Assembly (NCBI GenBank): GCA_029379385.1
Contig: CM055612.1
Coordinates: 7,688,001-7,752,000 of the forward strand
Direction: 5' to 3'
DNA: 64,000 bases
Source: Quillaja saponaria
Taxonomy: Eukaryota > Streptophyta > Magnoliopsida > Fabales > Quillajaceae
A model generated the notes under the pieces. The model had not been told where the DNA came from and ran no database searches. It worked only from the letters and a program-made list of their open reading frames with translations. Within the stretch, counting starts at the first letter, position 1, and the number at the start of each line of letters is the position of its first letter. Positions 37,046 through 50,600 of this stretch are shown here, piece by piece. The position numbers and the translations under genes are program-made.

Positions 37046-39943
37046 AAAACCTCAGGTCATGCCTGAAGACTAGCATATGAGGCCTTATCATTCTAACAGT
37101 CAACTCACTCAAACAACACAGTACTCTCTATGGTTGCAATTTGTCTCGGGCGATCCCATCCAATTTTTTGTCATTTATTTTTTAACTTTATTTCTTTTTT
37201 AATCTCTATTAGCTAAATTTTTGAATGAGTCAAATATATTAAAAATGAATATATACATATATTGTAATTTATAAATAAATCAATTTTTCAAATCATGATG
37301 TAAATCACAATTTATAAATAATTCAAACACATAAAAAATACTATGAGAGAGAGACCATAATCTCATATCAGAGTTCTTGTCTCTCTGTCAAACTAAACAA
37401 CCTTATTATATCTAAAAGAACTAAATTTCATATAAATACATTTCTACAAGTGGGCGTCCTTTCTCTCAAGCCACGTAATTGGGGCATCCTACACCATGTC
37501 AGAGCTGATGCATGCAATGAAAAATCTCAGAGTTATCTATTTAAAAAAAATAAACAAATTGGGGCTGAAAATAAAATATCATGTAAAAGTTTGAAATAGG
37601 ACCAAAGTTGTTCCTTTATTATGTTGGATGATAGGCCATAAAACTACTTTTAAGTTTGTTACGTGCATTGATTATCTAACAAGATATCACCGAAAACTTA
37701 ATTCTATAATTATATATGTTTTTCACCCTAGTACTGTTAATTTAAACATTCCAATGTACTAAAAAGAAACTATCTAACAAGGCAGGGCATTTTATGCATC
37801 TCACCAACAATAGTACTGAATGGAAGTTTTTTAACCCCTTTGGAGGCAGAAAATAAGTTAAAAATACATCTAATTATTTAAAGTTTTAACCATTGAATTG
37901 GATTATTTGTAAAATCTTTATAATAAATTTTTCCCATAAAATTGCTAACTGCATAGAATTAAGATCAGCATCCATGATAATAATCCAAATCCCCGTAAAG
38001 GAGTTTCCTTGCTTCTTCATTCACTTGTCAGAGGTCAGACAACAGTTAAGAAACCTGATCTAAACAGCCTATAATAACATTTTTCACACAAAGAAAAAAG
38101 GGTATATAAAAAAATAGTAGAAACAAGAATTTATTGTAATTAATTACAAGCAGAAAAAAATTAAAAAGAGAGATGTCAGAATTGGGACCCCTATGGAATC
38201 GAGTTTTTGTATATATTGGGTCAGGGAGTCATGAGGACCCAGAAGGGTCGTACTTTCAAATAATTGCACCCACTACCAACATCATTACAGTCTGTGCCCA
38301 GTTCTCTAAATTACCAAATAACCACTCTGGATTTTGCTTTGTGATTTGTGATTCATTTCATCATCAACTTAAAATTTTGGCTGGTCCAAAGTTTTAGTCC
38401 CCAAAATGGTTGGTTTACATGGTTCCCAAGGTCACAGTTACAAAGCATCATATATTATTGCATGTTCTGTTTCAAATAGAATGGAAATGGAGATTTCCTC
38501 CATTAGTATTCTATATTTGCGATTAACTGTGTTCAATATAGCACTAATCCTAGTTGAAACCATTGATTAGATTTATGTTAGTAATACCTATTTGACGCTG
38601 TTAATTAGTGGAATCTTGTTTCATAGAAATTTTATTGCATGCCAACACATGAAAAGGCTAATATTGACAAGCATTTTATCAGAAAGGTTGGTCTTAAAAG
38701 GTGCTTCATGATTCATGTATTTTAGGGATATATTTGGAATATAAAATAGATTGGGTTTTATGAATAATTTAGGGATAAATAAATAGTATTTTAGGACTTA
38801 AATAAATATTTAAAATTTTATATTTGTAGAGTTTTAATTATGTCGAAGATGTGATTGTAGCTCCAGAGTCAATAATCGATATGCTGTCACCTCTACGAGC
38901 ACATCAAGTTTGTCACCATAGTTTCAAGGATTTATGGTACCACTGCAATTCTTATTGCTAGCTTTTTATCATTTATGTTCCAGACCTTGGAGCATGATTT
39001 TATTCATGAGATTCTCATTCTCTCTCACTTAATTTAACTTAATTGTAGAACTAATAGAGAACAATAGATAATAAGATAATCCAGAAATTTGGAATATGTT
39101 ATTAGTATTTAGATTTAATTGTAATTATGTTAAATATATATTTATGGATAAATTATTAATATTTTAATATTATTAGGGTTTGAATAAGTAATTAAAACCT
39201 TTTGTAGGGTATTAATTATTATTAGAACCGTAGAGTGGAATACTAATTCTAATAATAATTAGGTAGAATCCTTTGGATTTAGGGTCTACCTATATAAGAC
39301 CAACTATGTTATTGTTTACAATGACTTTTGATGAATTGAATTTGAGAATATTGAGTAGGTTTCCTTAGGAGCTGAATATGATAGTTTCTCTTAAAAACTC
39401 TTTTGTTCCCTAAATCTCACAATTCATCATATCCGCGTCACACCACTTTTTGAGTCTAAAATTTTTGGAAGGCCGTTAAGAGCAAAATTCACATGAATTT
39501 TCTAATTATAATTTGGATGATAAATTTGACATGGATCAAAAATGTTTGATTATTAGTTTAGATACGTGTAACAATTTATGAGAATTACATCATATATCTA
39601 ACAAATTAAAATAGTTTGTAAAAATCCTCTTATATTTTATATATGAGTAACTGTTAATATTTTCAGCTTATCATAGTCAGATCTCTTAGGATTTAAAATT
39701 GCTATCATTGTCAGATCTCTTAGGATTTAAAATAATAAAAGTGATTAAAACAGATTTTAAAAAAAACAAAAAGAAAGATATTCGTACAAAAGAATCAATC
39801 TGAAATAGGTGTAAGAAATGGTACAAAGAATACTATCTTTCATGATATAGTAAAAGTGATTGTTCTATGTCTATGTAGAGGAAAAGGCCATAACTGGCCA
39901 GGGATTCCCGTGACACTTGAACCTGCACAAAGATAAACACCAT

Positions 39944-39949
39944 ATATAG
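39944..39949 (+). promoter_or_regulatory. Putative TATA box of the USP-like gene
   Basis: TATATA in ccatatatagc lies about 240 bp upstream of the ATG. It would place the transcript start near 39975 and the CT repeat within the 5' UTR. Confidence 0.4.
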
Positions 39950-40014
39950 CTTTGCATCTTCAGTCCCCCACCATCATCTCTACTACTTGACCTCTCCATT
40001 CATCACTCTTTTTT

Positions 40015-40016
<2 letters not shown>

Positions 40017-40063
<47 letters not shown>
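40017..40063 (+). repeat. (CT)n microsatellite in the 5' leader region
   Basis: About 23 CT repeats, 120 bp upstream of the USP-like start codon. Such CT tracts are common in plant 5' UTRs and are length-polymorphic. Confidence 0.85.
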
Positions 40064-40067
<4 letters not shown>

Positions 40068-40184
40068 ATTTTCACTCTGTTTTTCCCAGTATAATAGCCT
40101 ACCCATATTATAACCTTTTGCATTCTAGCATACTAAACCCCTTTACATTCACTTTAGATTAGGCAAAGGGGGCAACAAAGGACA

Positions 40185-41321
40185 ATGACAAGTTCAGGCT
40201 CATTTTTAAGGCAGTTTAGTGAGAAGGAAGCCTGGAAATCAACATCAAACAGATGGATTGTAAATCACAAGTGCAGCGGTACTAGTGGGGATCAGGTAAT
40301 GGAAGGCTTTAACATGTATGGAAATGAGAATGGTGGGGTGACAGTTAGAAAGAGAGTGATGGTGGTAGTGGATCAGACTTCACATTCCAAGCATGCACTC
40401 ATGTGGGCACTTACACATGTAGCAAATAAGGGTGATATGCTCACTCTTCTTCACATTGTTCCTTCACATAAAGGCTCTGGTTCTTCTTGTCCTACCTATC
40501 TTGTTAACTATCTTGGTTCACTTTGCAAGGACTCTAATCCAGAGGTATGCCATTCAGTTTTAATTTAACAAGTTATTGAGCTGAATGAGACTTGGCTCAA
40601 TTGGGTTTTTTATGGATCCTAGTATTCTTATTGTGTTTGCTAGATCTTGCTTTATGTTTTCTGTAATTCTCATTGCTGTTCAAAAAAGAGACAAATTAGT
40701 TTTCCTTTGCCTTTTCTAATATTTCTTTTGGCATTAATTCTTGTTCTTCCTTTTATATTCTTTAGAGGGAGAATGGAAATGATTTCTCTGCTTCTCCTCA
40801 CTTTTTCATTTTACTTTTTTAGAGGGAAAAAAGAAAATTACAAAGATTTACTTTTCAGAGGGAAATGAATTAGTGTGCTTGATATTTTCTAAAGATTTTT
40901 TAGCTTTTCTTTTTTACTAATTATATTCAGGTTAATATTTAGGTGGAAGTAGAAGCACTTGTGATTCAAGGACCAAAATTGGCCACAGTGATGAACCAAG
41001 TGAAGAAGCTGGAAGTGTCTGTGTTAGTGTTGGGTCAAAATAAGCTCTCTTCACTCATCAACTGGTGAGTCCTAACTATCTCATCTTGCAATTCTCAACC
41101 TTTGATCCCAAAAGACTTTGACCCCTCATATCATTTAATATTGAATCCTCATTTTCTTCTCTTTTGGCAGCCTGTGTGTAACCAGCAGTACAGAGGAGTT
41201 TGTGGAAGAGTGCATCGATAGTGCTGAGTGCTTGACAATTGGAGTGAGGAAGAGGAGCCAAGGCAACAATGGCTACCTTATCAGCACTAGATGGCAGAAG
41301 AACTTCTGGTTACTGGCTTAG
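40185..41321 (+). CDS. USP / adenine-nucleotide alpha-hydrolase-like protein
   Basis: Exons 40185-40544, 40943-41064 and 41171-41321 join in frame: 633 nt, 210 aa. The second acceptor is the tttag at 40942, because the earlier ttcag would bring in an immediate stop. After a Ser/basic leader (about 1-52), VRKRVMVVVDQTSHSKHALMWAL is the first beta-strand and helix of the universal-stress-protein fold. LTLLHIV and VEVEALVIQGP with VSVLVLGQ are later strands. The canonical USP nucleotide motif G-x2-G-x9-G-S/T is not present, as after VLVLGQ comes NKLSSL. Size and C-terminus (TRWQKNFWLLA) fit the Arabidopsis At1g44760 group (memory), whose biochemical role is not established. Confidence 0.85.
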
Positions 41322-42552
41322 TTTCAGACTTCAGTGACTCAGTAATGATCTAATATAATAAGGCATAAATAGGGGATGTTAACCCATCATATAATTATAT
41401 CTAGCTAGTGGTGCTAACTACGATTTCCTAGTATTAATGAATTGGGAGGGAAATAAAAAAAAAAGAAGCTTATCCTCTATGTGCATGTGTAGCATAGCCA
41501 TAAAACATGACCATGCTTGAGAGCGATCTTCATTTCTCTGATTTTTTCTTTCTTTTTTAATGATCCTTGTGATGAAATTTGGGCACCCTTTTTAGGTCAT
41601 ATTAGATTTATAAGATGATAATTTGATATTATCGGGTTGTATATCCAATCTAATCAGATCGAATTCATGTGTTTAATTCGTCTACCAATATCATTATGCT
41701 TTAAGCTCGAATCAAATTTTGTTTGAATTGATTCATGAATGAAACACAAAAATCATTTAAGTCTAAGAAAATATATAAACAAGTCTAATTCAAGTTGGGT
41801 TTGGAACAAATTTTGATGATTTCTTATTAGGTTGAATCATAACTCGATTCTATCCATTGTAATGTCTACAAGATGCTGACAACAAAACAGGCATATAACA
41901 AGCAAAACAGAACTCCTGTGAACCTATTCTGGGATTTGAAGTTTGACCAACAGAACAGACTACAATCTCTGAAGCTAAAGGGTACAGCTTTTGTGTGAAA
42001 GAGAGAACCATGAAAGAATTATGGCAACAAAAAGGAAAATTCAACTAATGTCTGTTAGGTGCTTCATAAAACTTAGATGAATCAACTCCAGCTCAAGTTT
42101 GAGCTTATTACTTAACTAGAATCCCATTTAATTATACAAAATTCATCCATTTTAAGTACCACTTCAAGTAGGTTCGTCCTGAACTCATTCAAACTGGAAA
42201 TCTCAGAAATGAGCATGCAACTAATGCATTCTTATAGAGGACTGAAATACCTGCAGCCAATTCTTCCAATTGTAAGCCACAACCATTCCATATTGTAGGG
42301 TTTGACAGGAAAGTAAGAAAAAGCTTATCACTGACTGAAAAATAGAAGCATTAAATTGATAATCACCAGGCGACAGCAAACAGTACAGGAAAAAGAAAAA
42401 TTGCATATTTATAGAAACCAAAGTTATTTTTCAATTGTAATGTGCAAAGAAAAAACATACTAAAATTTATGGGTGATGTAGCGTACAGTTACAAAACAAA
42501 AACACATGTTCCTTTTACTTTTTCCCTTTTTACCTATGCATAGTTGAATCAA
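41322..42552. other. Intergenic DNA between convergent genes
   Basis: This holds the 3' ends of the USP-like and transporter genes. No further exon is seen. Confidence 0.5.
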
Positions 42553-45500
42553 TCAGACCTTATCATCTAGTTTATCGTTTACAAGGGGAAGCAGCTCTGT
42601 CCGATTCCGGGGCGTCCGGGGTGTTCTAGGTGTTCCTGGTGGCTGTTGGGAGATCATGTGCCTGACATAACCATAGAAGGTACATCCCACAAGCGTTATC
42701 GCACATCCAACAGCATTCATAGGTGAAATTGGGTTTCGAAATATCATCCAAGAAATAAGCACAGCAACAGCAACCTTACAGAAAAAAGAAAAAGGAATCA
42801 TAATGAATAATCTGCAAAAACAAAGAGCAACGTGTAGAACAGGAATGCAATTGGCTTCCACTTTCCGTTGTATCACTCTGGCAGCAATAATCCATGCAGA
42901 GCAAGTAATAAGAAAGTATGCAATGAGTATCTCATTTGGAAATAACAGATATTCATTTTACAAAGAGTAACAATTTGTACAAGTATTGGAACGAGAATCA
43001 TGAATAATATATAATATCATTTAGTAGAATCTACAAAATACTTGGCTGTGTTTGAAAATTACAAGTGACAATATTAACCATAAAAAAATATATATTAGAT
43101 TCAAGCATTTGATCTGCCTAGAAGAACTCACCTTAAGGTTACCAGCAACGTTAAATGTCACAGCAGTTGTAGAGTGAATCACATAAAAAATGGAGAAGTT
43201 AAGGCAGAAAGCCAAAACCCCAGAGCTGAAAATAATTATAAGGGCTGACCACGGATATGGATGGGTGTTGAGCCAATCAAGAATGCCATTGCCTTCAAGC
43301 AACATTGCAGGTACTGCCAAGATCATGGTTGCAAACGGTGCCATGTAATACACTGTATTTATGCTGAAAGATTTGAAGGTAAACAAAAAGATCAGCTTCT
43401 GTATATGCAGCAAGGAATCATATCAAAAACTTAACAGAAACCACAAAATGGAAGCATAGAGTAGTGAAAAGCTCAAAAGTTTGGGGGACTAGGGTACATG
43501 GATGAGTGATTTGATAATATAATGACTGAAGTTTGCCCAGATTCTGAACCAGAACCATGTAAAAATAAATGGGGGGCTGAGGCACGGGCACTCATTTTCT
43601 TTTCTTCCCTTTAATGTTCCACCATGTGTTCACACAAGGTTAAACCTTCCTTCACCGCCCCAACTGAAGCTATAAGAATAAAGTAAAAGGCTTGGCATTA
43701 AGGAAATGTAAATATCATCAGTGAGCACTCTGGCAGGAGGCAGGAGCTAATTGTACAATGCCTCAATGGAGCATGGACTCCTTAGAAACATTGTTAATTA
43801 AAAGAATTTTTTTACAGAATATCATCTTGAGAAGTAATGAAGTAAACAGCAAGCTTCAAAGCAAGATCCACCATGTCTAATATACTCAGGCCATATTTCC
43901 AAAGAAAATTAGTTGTCACAACAGTAACAGAAGTATCCTCACTTGCTGCAAACTGAATCCACAAGGACAGGCTGTGTCTGAGTATTTAGTTAAATACAAA
44001 TACAATACAATGAAGAAAAATGAAAGGGTTATCAAATATCAATATCCTCCAACGCCATGAACTGTGTCTAATAGCAAGATGAAGAGATTGAGCGAATGCA
44101 TATTTAAGTGAAAAAGGAGAAGAAAGTTACAGGACTCAAGAATATTAACTACATTGCGTGACACTTCCAATATCATAACATAGAAGCTAACTAAATGATC
44201 AAGATCATGAGGCTCAAAATGACCATCAAGAAGCCACATTTAGCTTATCTGTAGAATCTCTTCCACTGAGTTTTATTTGCTCTCACCAATCATTTGGGAC
44301 ATTTATACAATTCATCAAATTTGATCACAGAAACACAGCTTCATAGCAAGGAACCTTTGACTAACCTAACATGATTATCATCGTTCTTATTGAACTTGTA
44401 ATGAACTAAGGATCATTGAGTAAACAAATAACAATTAATAATCCATATTGGACACATGATAGAGTCAGTTCTGGAAAAAGAAGTATCCAAGGAGCATGAT
44501 GTATAGCATATATCAATTGTAGATTCTGTGAATGGCAGGATCTACTGTAATAGAAGGAACCACATCTGTTTTAACAGAAGTAGAGAAGATGTCTAAAAAG
44601 CCAGTGACAACTGAGAATTGATCAAGTGATTGTATACAAATAGTAAACAGAGAAAGCATTGTGTGGAAATCCAGCTTGACATAAATGTTAGTTGAGCACA
44701 TCTATTGAAAAATATTGGACATGTTTCAAATGATGCCTTAGAAAACATAGTCGGTTCACATCCAAGCCAAGATAGAAAGGAATCATTTATCCCATGATAT
44801 ACCTAACTTTTCCATGGTGTGATTAAGACTCAAAATGAGTTGCAAATTCACTTTGCAATTACTAGACTACAATAGCATTCATCTACTATATCTTAAAACA
44901 CATACATCAAGAAGTAAATGAGGAAATTGAATAGTATCCAACATAATATCAAATTTCCAAGTGACTCACAGACATATAACAACAATAATGTACACAAATT
45001 CAGATCACCATACAGTGAAAACCCTTATCGTTTCAGCAATAAATCTAAAGTACAACTGAGAAAATAGACCTAATACTACATAAATGAACAATGCAATGAT
45101 TAGGCACAAACCATCTACTTCGCTAACCCATTTTTGAGGAAAAAGTTCCTTAAAACTCAGCCAATGAATGATAGGATTTGTAGCCTGATGGACCCTGATA
45201 ATAATTGGGGTAGTCAAACTGGCAATACCAAAACCTTTTAGATTCTGTAAGGAAAACTACCATCTGTACTCCTTGGGGAGAAATTCAAAAAATTTAAACT
45301 GGACGAAATGAAGGTGCTTATAGGGATTTTTGGTCTTTTCAAAATATAAAAGTAAGAGATTAGAACCCAGTTCTTTCCCTCCGTCTTGTTCTCAACAGGA
45401 TAGCACATGAAATTCTCACAGAAGTAATTGGCAGTGTGAGTGGAAATATACCGCAAATTAAACAAAGGACAAAAATGAATTATTAAAAAGAAAAAAGCAG

Positions 45501-47143
45501 ATACCTGTCAAATTTGTATCCATGCAACAGCGATTCTGCAAGAATGGTCTTTGTTGAAGTAGCTAAACAGCCAATTAAAGCAGCACAAAATCCAAACATA
45601 TTAAAGCTAAGCTCAGTGACGGATGTGAGAAGAATTCCTCCAACAATTGGTACTAGTGAAGCCCAAATACGCCAATCAAAGTATTTTCTCCATACTAGCC
45701 ATTGCAGAAAAACTGTGCAAGTAAATTGAGATTATTATTGGAAAGGAAAAGAAAAGAATTGGAAAAATAAAGTTACTATTCAACCTAACCTGTGGTTGCA
45801 GGTGTGAAAGACTTTATTGTCTGCATAAAAGAAACTGGAATGTAACGTAAGCTCACGTTCCCCAACACTATGTTAATGCAGAAGACAAATGACATAGGAA
45901 ATATTCTTCTCCAGCGATCTTGAGGCTCAACAGCTATCAGTGGCTTCAACTTTAGCACCTTAATTACAATGTATGCTCCAATAGCTGAGCATATAAAATG
46001 GACACATGATACTGATAGAGGAAACTTGAAATCCAATTTCTGCACCCAGAAAGAAAACAAAAAAAGAAAAAGAAGTGCTTTAGATTATTAGAAAGCTTCA
46101 AAGCTCACCACAAAGATATCATATATTGATGATTGGGGGCCAAAGGGAAGGGGAAATGAACCTAATGTACAAATGAGAAAAAATGTATTTGTGTCCTGAA
46201 AATGCAACAGGTTTATTAAGGATCTAATTTCTCAGGTCGTATCAAGTCCATAATGAAACAAGTATTCAACATAGCTCCCATACATCAAATGTATACAGTA
46301 TGTCTATGCACATCTGAATTCTCAATTAGACATGCAAAGATCACCTGGTCCTTTCCTGACTAATAAAGATGAACTTCTCTTTCTTAAACAATATAAAAAC
46401 TCCAGCTATTGCTGAAAGGAAAAAGTGTTCTGTATTTCAACGCTATTTTTATGTTCTTGTTAAAATTGTGTTCTGCTCTGGAATAGATACATAAAATAAT
46501 CACACAATCTTTGACCAATTCTTTTGATTCACAAACATAATTCATGATCCAAAAGTATATTGTTTGCCATAATGAATATTTTCTATGTAATTGTTGTACC
46601 ATAAAAATAATAGGACCAAAGAGGTTTATAAAATTATAGTACAATATGGATTTTTTTAATTCAAGTAGATCATACGTCACTTTTCTTCGCACCGCAGTAG
46701 AGGTCACCCAAATCAACTAAAGCATCATGGATGAAAATTAAATAAGATGAACAAAAAAGGAATCTATTGAAAAATGGAATTTTTTTCTAAATCACAATAT
46801 ACAAGTACAACCATAATGCTACACTGTTCCCCTATCTCACAAAGACAACAAAATTTATAATTATAATTAATTTTGAGAAAAGATTTAAAATTTCAGAAAT
46901 TCCAAAACCCAATGGAGAAAACAAATCGTGGCAAACAAAAAGTACCAAAATTGAAAATAAAAAAATTAAACGACACAAGATATGTAGATTGGAAGGGTAA
47001 AATTAGAACAATTCGATAACCAGCTAACAGACCTGGAAGATCCACTTGTTCATGATAATCACAGTGACATTGAAAAGCCACCATTGCAAAATTGCCAAAA
47101 TAGATCTAAATACGCTCCAGTCGAATAGCAGGTTCTCCTCCAT
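42553..47143 (-). CDS. GONST5-like: Nucleotide-sugar transporter, GONST5 / UDP-GalT1 type
   Basis: Exons: 47143-47033, 46039-45790, 45712-45505, 43363-43132, 42774-42553. They join in frame to 1023 nt (340 aa), as in Arabidopsis GONST5 (about 341 aa). The start MEENLLFDWS is followed by hydrophobic segments throughout, in the ten-helix drug/metabolite-transporter fold. Conserved blocks: NKWIFQKLDFKFPLS, RWRRIFPMSFVFCINI, RYIPVSFMQTIKS, STKTILAESLLHGYKFDSIN (with the KT-type lysine), YYMAPFATMIL and FNVAGNLKVAVAV. A Pro-Arg repeat (GTPRTPRTPR) and an acidic NDKLDDKV end form the tail. Family members are Golgi antiporters that exchange cytosolic nucleotide-sugars for UMP or GMP. The substrate cannot be read from sequence; relatives have been assigned GDP- or UDP-sugars. 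Intron 3 (43364-45504) is unusually long at 2.1 kb. Confidence 0.94.
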
Positions 47144-47431
47144 CACTCAGCGAGAACCCAATACAACAAAACAACCAGATCACACAAATCACACAACCCC
47201 ACCTAAAATTCAATCCCACCCAACTCAATTTTCGAGCCCCTTTATCAGGAACTAAAAGAAAAAGAAGTGAAAGAGAAATATAAGCAGCTGGGGCCTGGGG
47301 GAATTGAACGAGAAAGAGAGATTATAACACCCTAGTGCAAAAGTGGTCGCAACGGTAGATGTAGCTCTTCCAGTCCCATGTGATTCGTGTCCCTTGCCTC
47401 TGTTATGTATGTATGTAGAACTCAAAACGTT

Positions 47432-47463
<32 letters not shown>

Positions 47464-47600
47464 TCTGTTGATCAAGACATGGAAATTGATTCTAAATGTT
47501 TGCAATTTGTAGGAAGTCCCTCTCTCTCGCTCTCTCTCTCTCTCTAATACACTTCTTCTCACTCTAGCTTTAGTACTGGAGGGTACGTGGATCCCATAGA
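47144..47600 (-). promoter_or_regulatory. Transporter promoter/5' leader with two GA/CT tracts
   Basis: Pure CT tracts (GA on the coding strand) lie at about 47431-47457 and 47520-47546, 290-400 bp upstream of the ATG. GA/CT tracts are known targets of plant BPC/GAGA-binding factors. Function here is inferred. Confidence 0.4.
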
Positions 47601-50600
47601 AGAGAATTTCCAAGATTTGGAGTCAAAAAGATTCAAAAATCTCAGCCACTAAATGCATAGACTTTCATGTGAGCATTGACCAGACTTTTCAATTGGGAAA
47701 ATTTGCAGTTTTGAGTTTGAGTAATCGTATGCACTACGCAGAGAATCGGTCTCACAGATCGATCGTAGAAAGAAAAAGTTAGTCTTTAGATCAAACGGTG
47801 TTAGTTTGTTTAAGGTCAAACTGTGGTTTCTGCTTTTTTTGGACCTTAATAATGGTTAGTTAATTAATGTAAGATTAAGTTGGAGGAACCGTCCCCCGGA
47901 GGTCACTGGAAGGAATTATTGGACAACTTCTCAGCTCCTAGGTTTAGTACAAAGATATGATTTTGTTAACGGGTACTTATTAAGATTATATAAATAAAAA
48001 ATTAATAATATCAATTATAATAGTTATTCATAATTTTAGTCATTTTTAATATGTAAATTGTTACTATCTCTCATTCCATTTCTCCATCACTCTCTCAAAA
48101 AAAAAAAAAAAAAATTAGATTTGGATGATTTGAACATTTTAAAAAAGATGACAAAATTTATTCAATTTATATTTCATTACTGTTTTATGAATGAAAATAA
48201 GAAATCTGATCAAATTGGAATTGTTTTTAAATATTGTTTACATTTTTTTTTTTACTGAAATGAGTGAGAATAGAGTAAAAGAGTGAAATTAAAATATACA
48301 TTTAGGAAAAACTTGATAAGAATAATATTTTAGGGACAATTGATATAACTATAATTTTTTTTACGATTTGACACCCACATGAAATATTTGAAGCCACATC
48401 TTTCAAGTAAAATGTTAACAATTTTAGATTAAGAAAAGACATTAGAAATTTTTGAAGAATTATAATAGACAAAACTAATTAAAACATATTTTTTATTTAG
48501 AATAAAATTAAAAATATATAATATTTTAGGACAGATAGATTTTGTTTTTAAAAATCGAATTTAATCCTAATAGATAGCCACTTTAACGACTTTGCACGAT
48601 ATTCTTATATTATTAGAACTAATAAATTGATTGACAATTTAACCATTTTAATGACTTTTTTTTTCTTCCATGGCCAACCTCAAACAATTTTTTTAAGGAT
48701 TAGGGAGAGGAAAACTACACTCCCTCTGACGAAAAAAATGGAGTATATGAGATAATATCATAATACTACAATCAATTATCAATTATCAAATTTTGGATTT
48801 TGACTTTTTTGAGTTTTTAAAAAACTTAATTAACAAGATAAAGAAATATATCTTCACATTCAAATTTGTTTCCTTTTCATGCACGACTCTACTTCTATTT
48901 CTCTCTTTACATGACCTCTTTTACTATTGTCTTCTAGCTTTAGATGAGGCTGAGTGTGATTGAGAGGCTTAATAGTCTTCAGTTCTAATTCTAATATCAT
49001 ATAAAATTGTATAATTTTTTTTCTCACGAGTATCTCTACACCATTTGGATGTGAGTTTAATCTCGTTCGGGATTTATGATTGCCACTCTCCATAAATATT
49101 TTCCAGCAGGCTTGAATCCTTGACATTGCAGAGGCCCTGCTGAGCTCAAACTTGCCTTATAACTTGAACTACTCATTGTTGAATAAATTACATCATTTTT
49201 CATTATATAAACTTAAGAACTTTTTCAATATAATATTACTTTGATAAAAATTAAATTGGTGGAAATATTAGAATTTGGAATTTGGATATCTATTCATGAT
49301 TTCACACTAAGCAGATGAAAAATAGAAATATTTCAACTATAATGTAGGAAAATAAAACATTTCAATCCATAAAAAGAGATGTTAAGTAAATTTATCTTTA
49401 AATTATAGGAGTTGTATTTTTATTTTAACATTCATTCTTCATGATTTGGACAAATGTGCAATGTAGTAGCCTTGGATATATCCATACATGCATCATCGAT
49501 TCTTACAGAAGAGATCCGGCCAATTTGTTGTCCAAAAATGAAAAAGGCCAAATTAGATGATTATAAATAAACAAGCCAACCCTTAATCATCTGTTTTTGT
49601 TTGTATGTGAGCATTGACTCATAAACACAACAATCTAATTATTAATTAATAAGATCTATCTTCTTCTATGAGCATTTACTTATAATGTCAATAACTTAAT
49701 TAATAAGATCTATCTTTTTTTATTAAAAAAATAAAAGACAGTCATAACTTAGCTCATTTAGCGTAATACTGAGTTTTAGACCCTTCCTCATTCCTAACGT
49801 TTATTCAAATTCTAACCTCTTGATGTACTAATAATAATATTGTTTTTTCAAATTCCAACTAATAATAAAAGACAACTTAATAAGAAATTACAAACCAAAT
49901 TAAAAATGCAAGTCAATTGGATATAGATTCCATAAGGAGCTTCCTTTCTATTTATATTCATTAGAACGACAAGATCCACCTCTCTCTTTATATTAACATA
50001 GTCAAATATAAAGTCGTAAATCATAAATTATTCTCACATGTAAATCGTCAATTTTTTTATTGAGTTTTTCATAATTATTATCATATGTAATTAATATATA
50101 AATAAATTTATATGATTTTCTAAAATACTCATTCTCAATGCAATTACCATATAAATCGATCACATAGCCAATTTCTTTATAAATGATTCTTCATATAAAT
50201 TTTTAAATACTTAGTCAATTTTATAACAAATTACTTTTATATATAATTAACACAATAAATATATGGCCAAAACCGATGGTTTAATAAAAAAATATTTCTA
50301 TATGTAAATAAACTTAAATAACTTACCTGATTTCTTTTTCAATTATTCTTATATGTAATTAATACAAAAAAATTAAGAGATTTTCTAATAAAAAAATAAA
50401 ACTTATACTGCTTGTCTTGTCAAACATGCCTTAAGCATGAATCGTTTACGATACATTGAACTAACATTAACGTACACATGGGGATGGATTGTGAAATTGT
50501 ATAAGACTGATTCAAATAGCAATTAATGGCTAGCTAGATGTAGCAGAGATTATGAAGTCAATAACGGGTGTGCCGGCCAATAAATATTAACATGTGAATT

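Larger units (their letters stand above)
36188..40184. other. Intergenic DNA with a G-rich purine tract
   Basis: This contains the 3' end of the ATAD5-like gene and the promoter of the USP-like gene. No coding exon was accepted between. It includes a G-rich tract (37010-37045, listed separately) and a small 30-bp direct repeat (39671-39700 and 39705-39734, offset 34). Confidence 0.5.

Noticed and set aside
38173..38397. 74-codon + strand frame
   Set aside because: No domain, no family resemblance and no exon context. Consistent with chance in intergenic DNA.
40930..40942. Alternative 3' splice site for USP-like exon 2 after ttcag
   Set aside because: It would add GTT AAT ATT TAG, an immediate stop. 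The next acceptor keeps the frame open.
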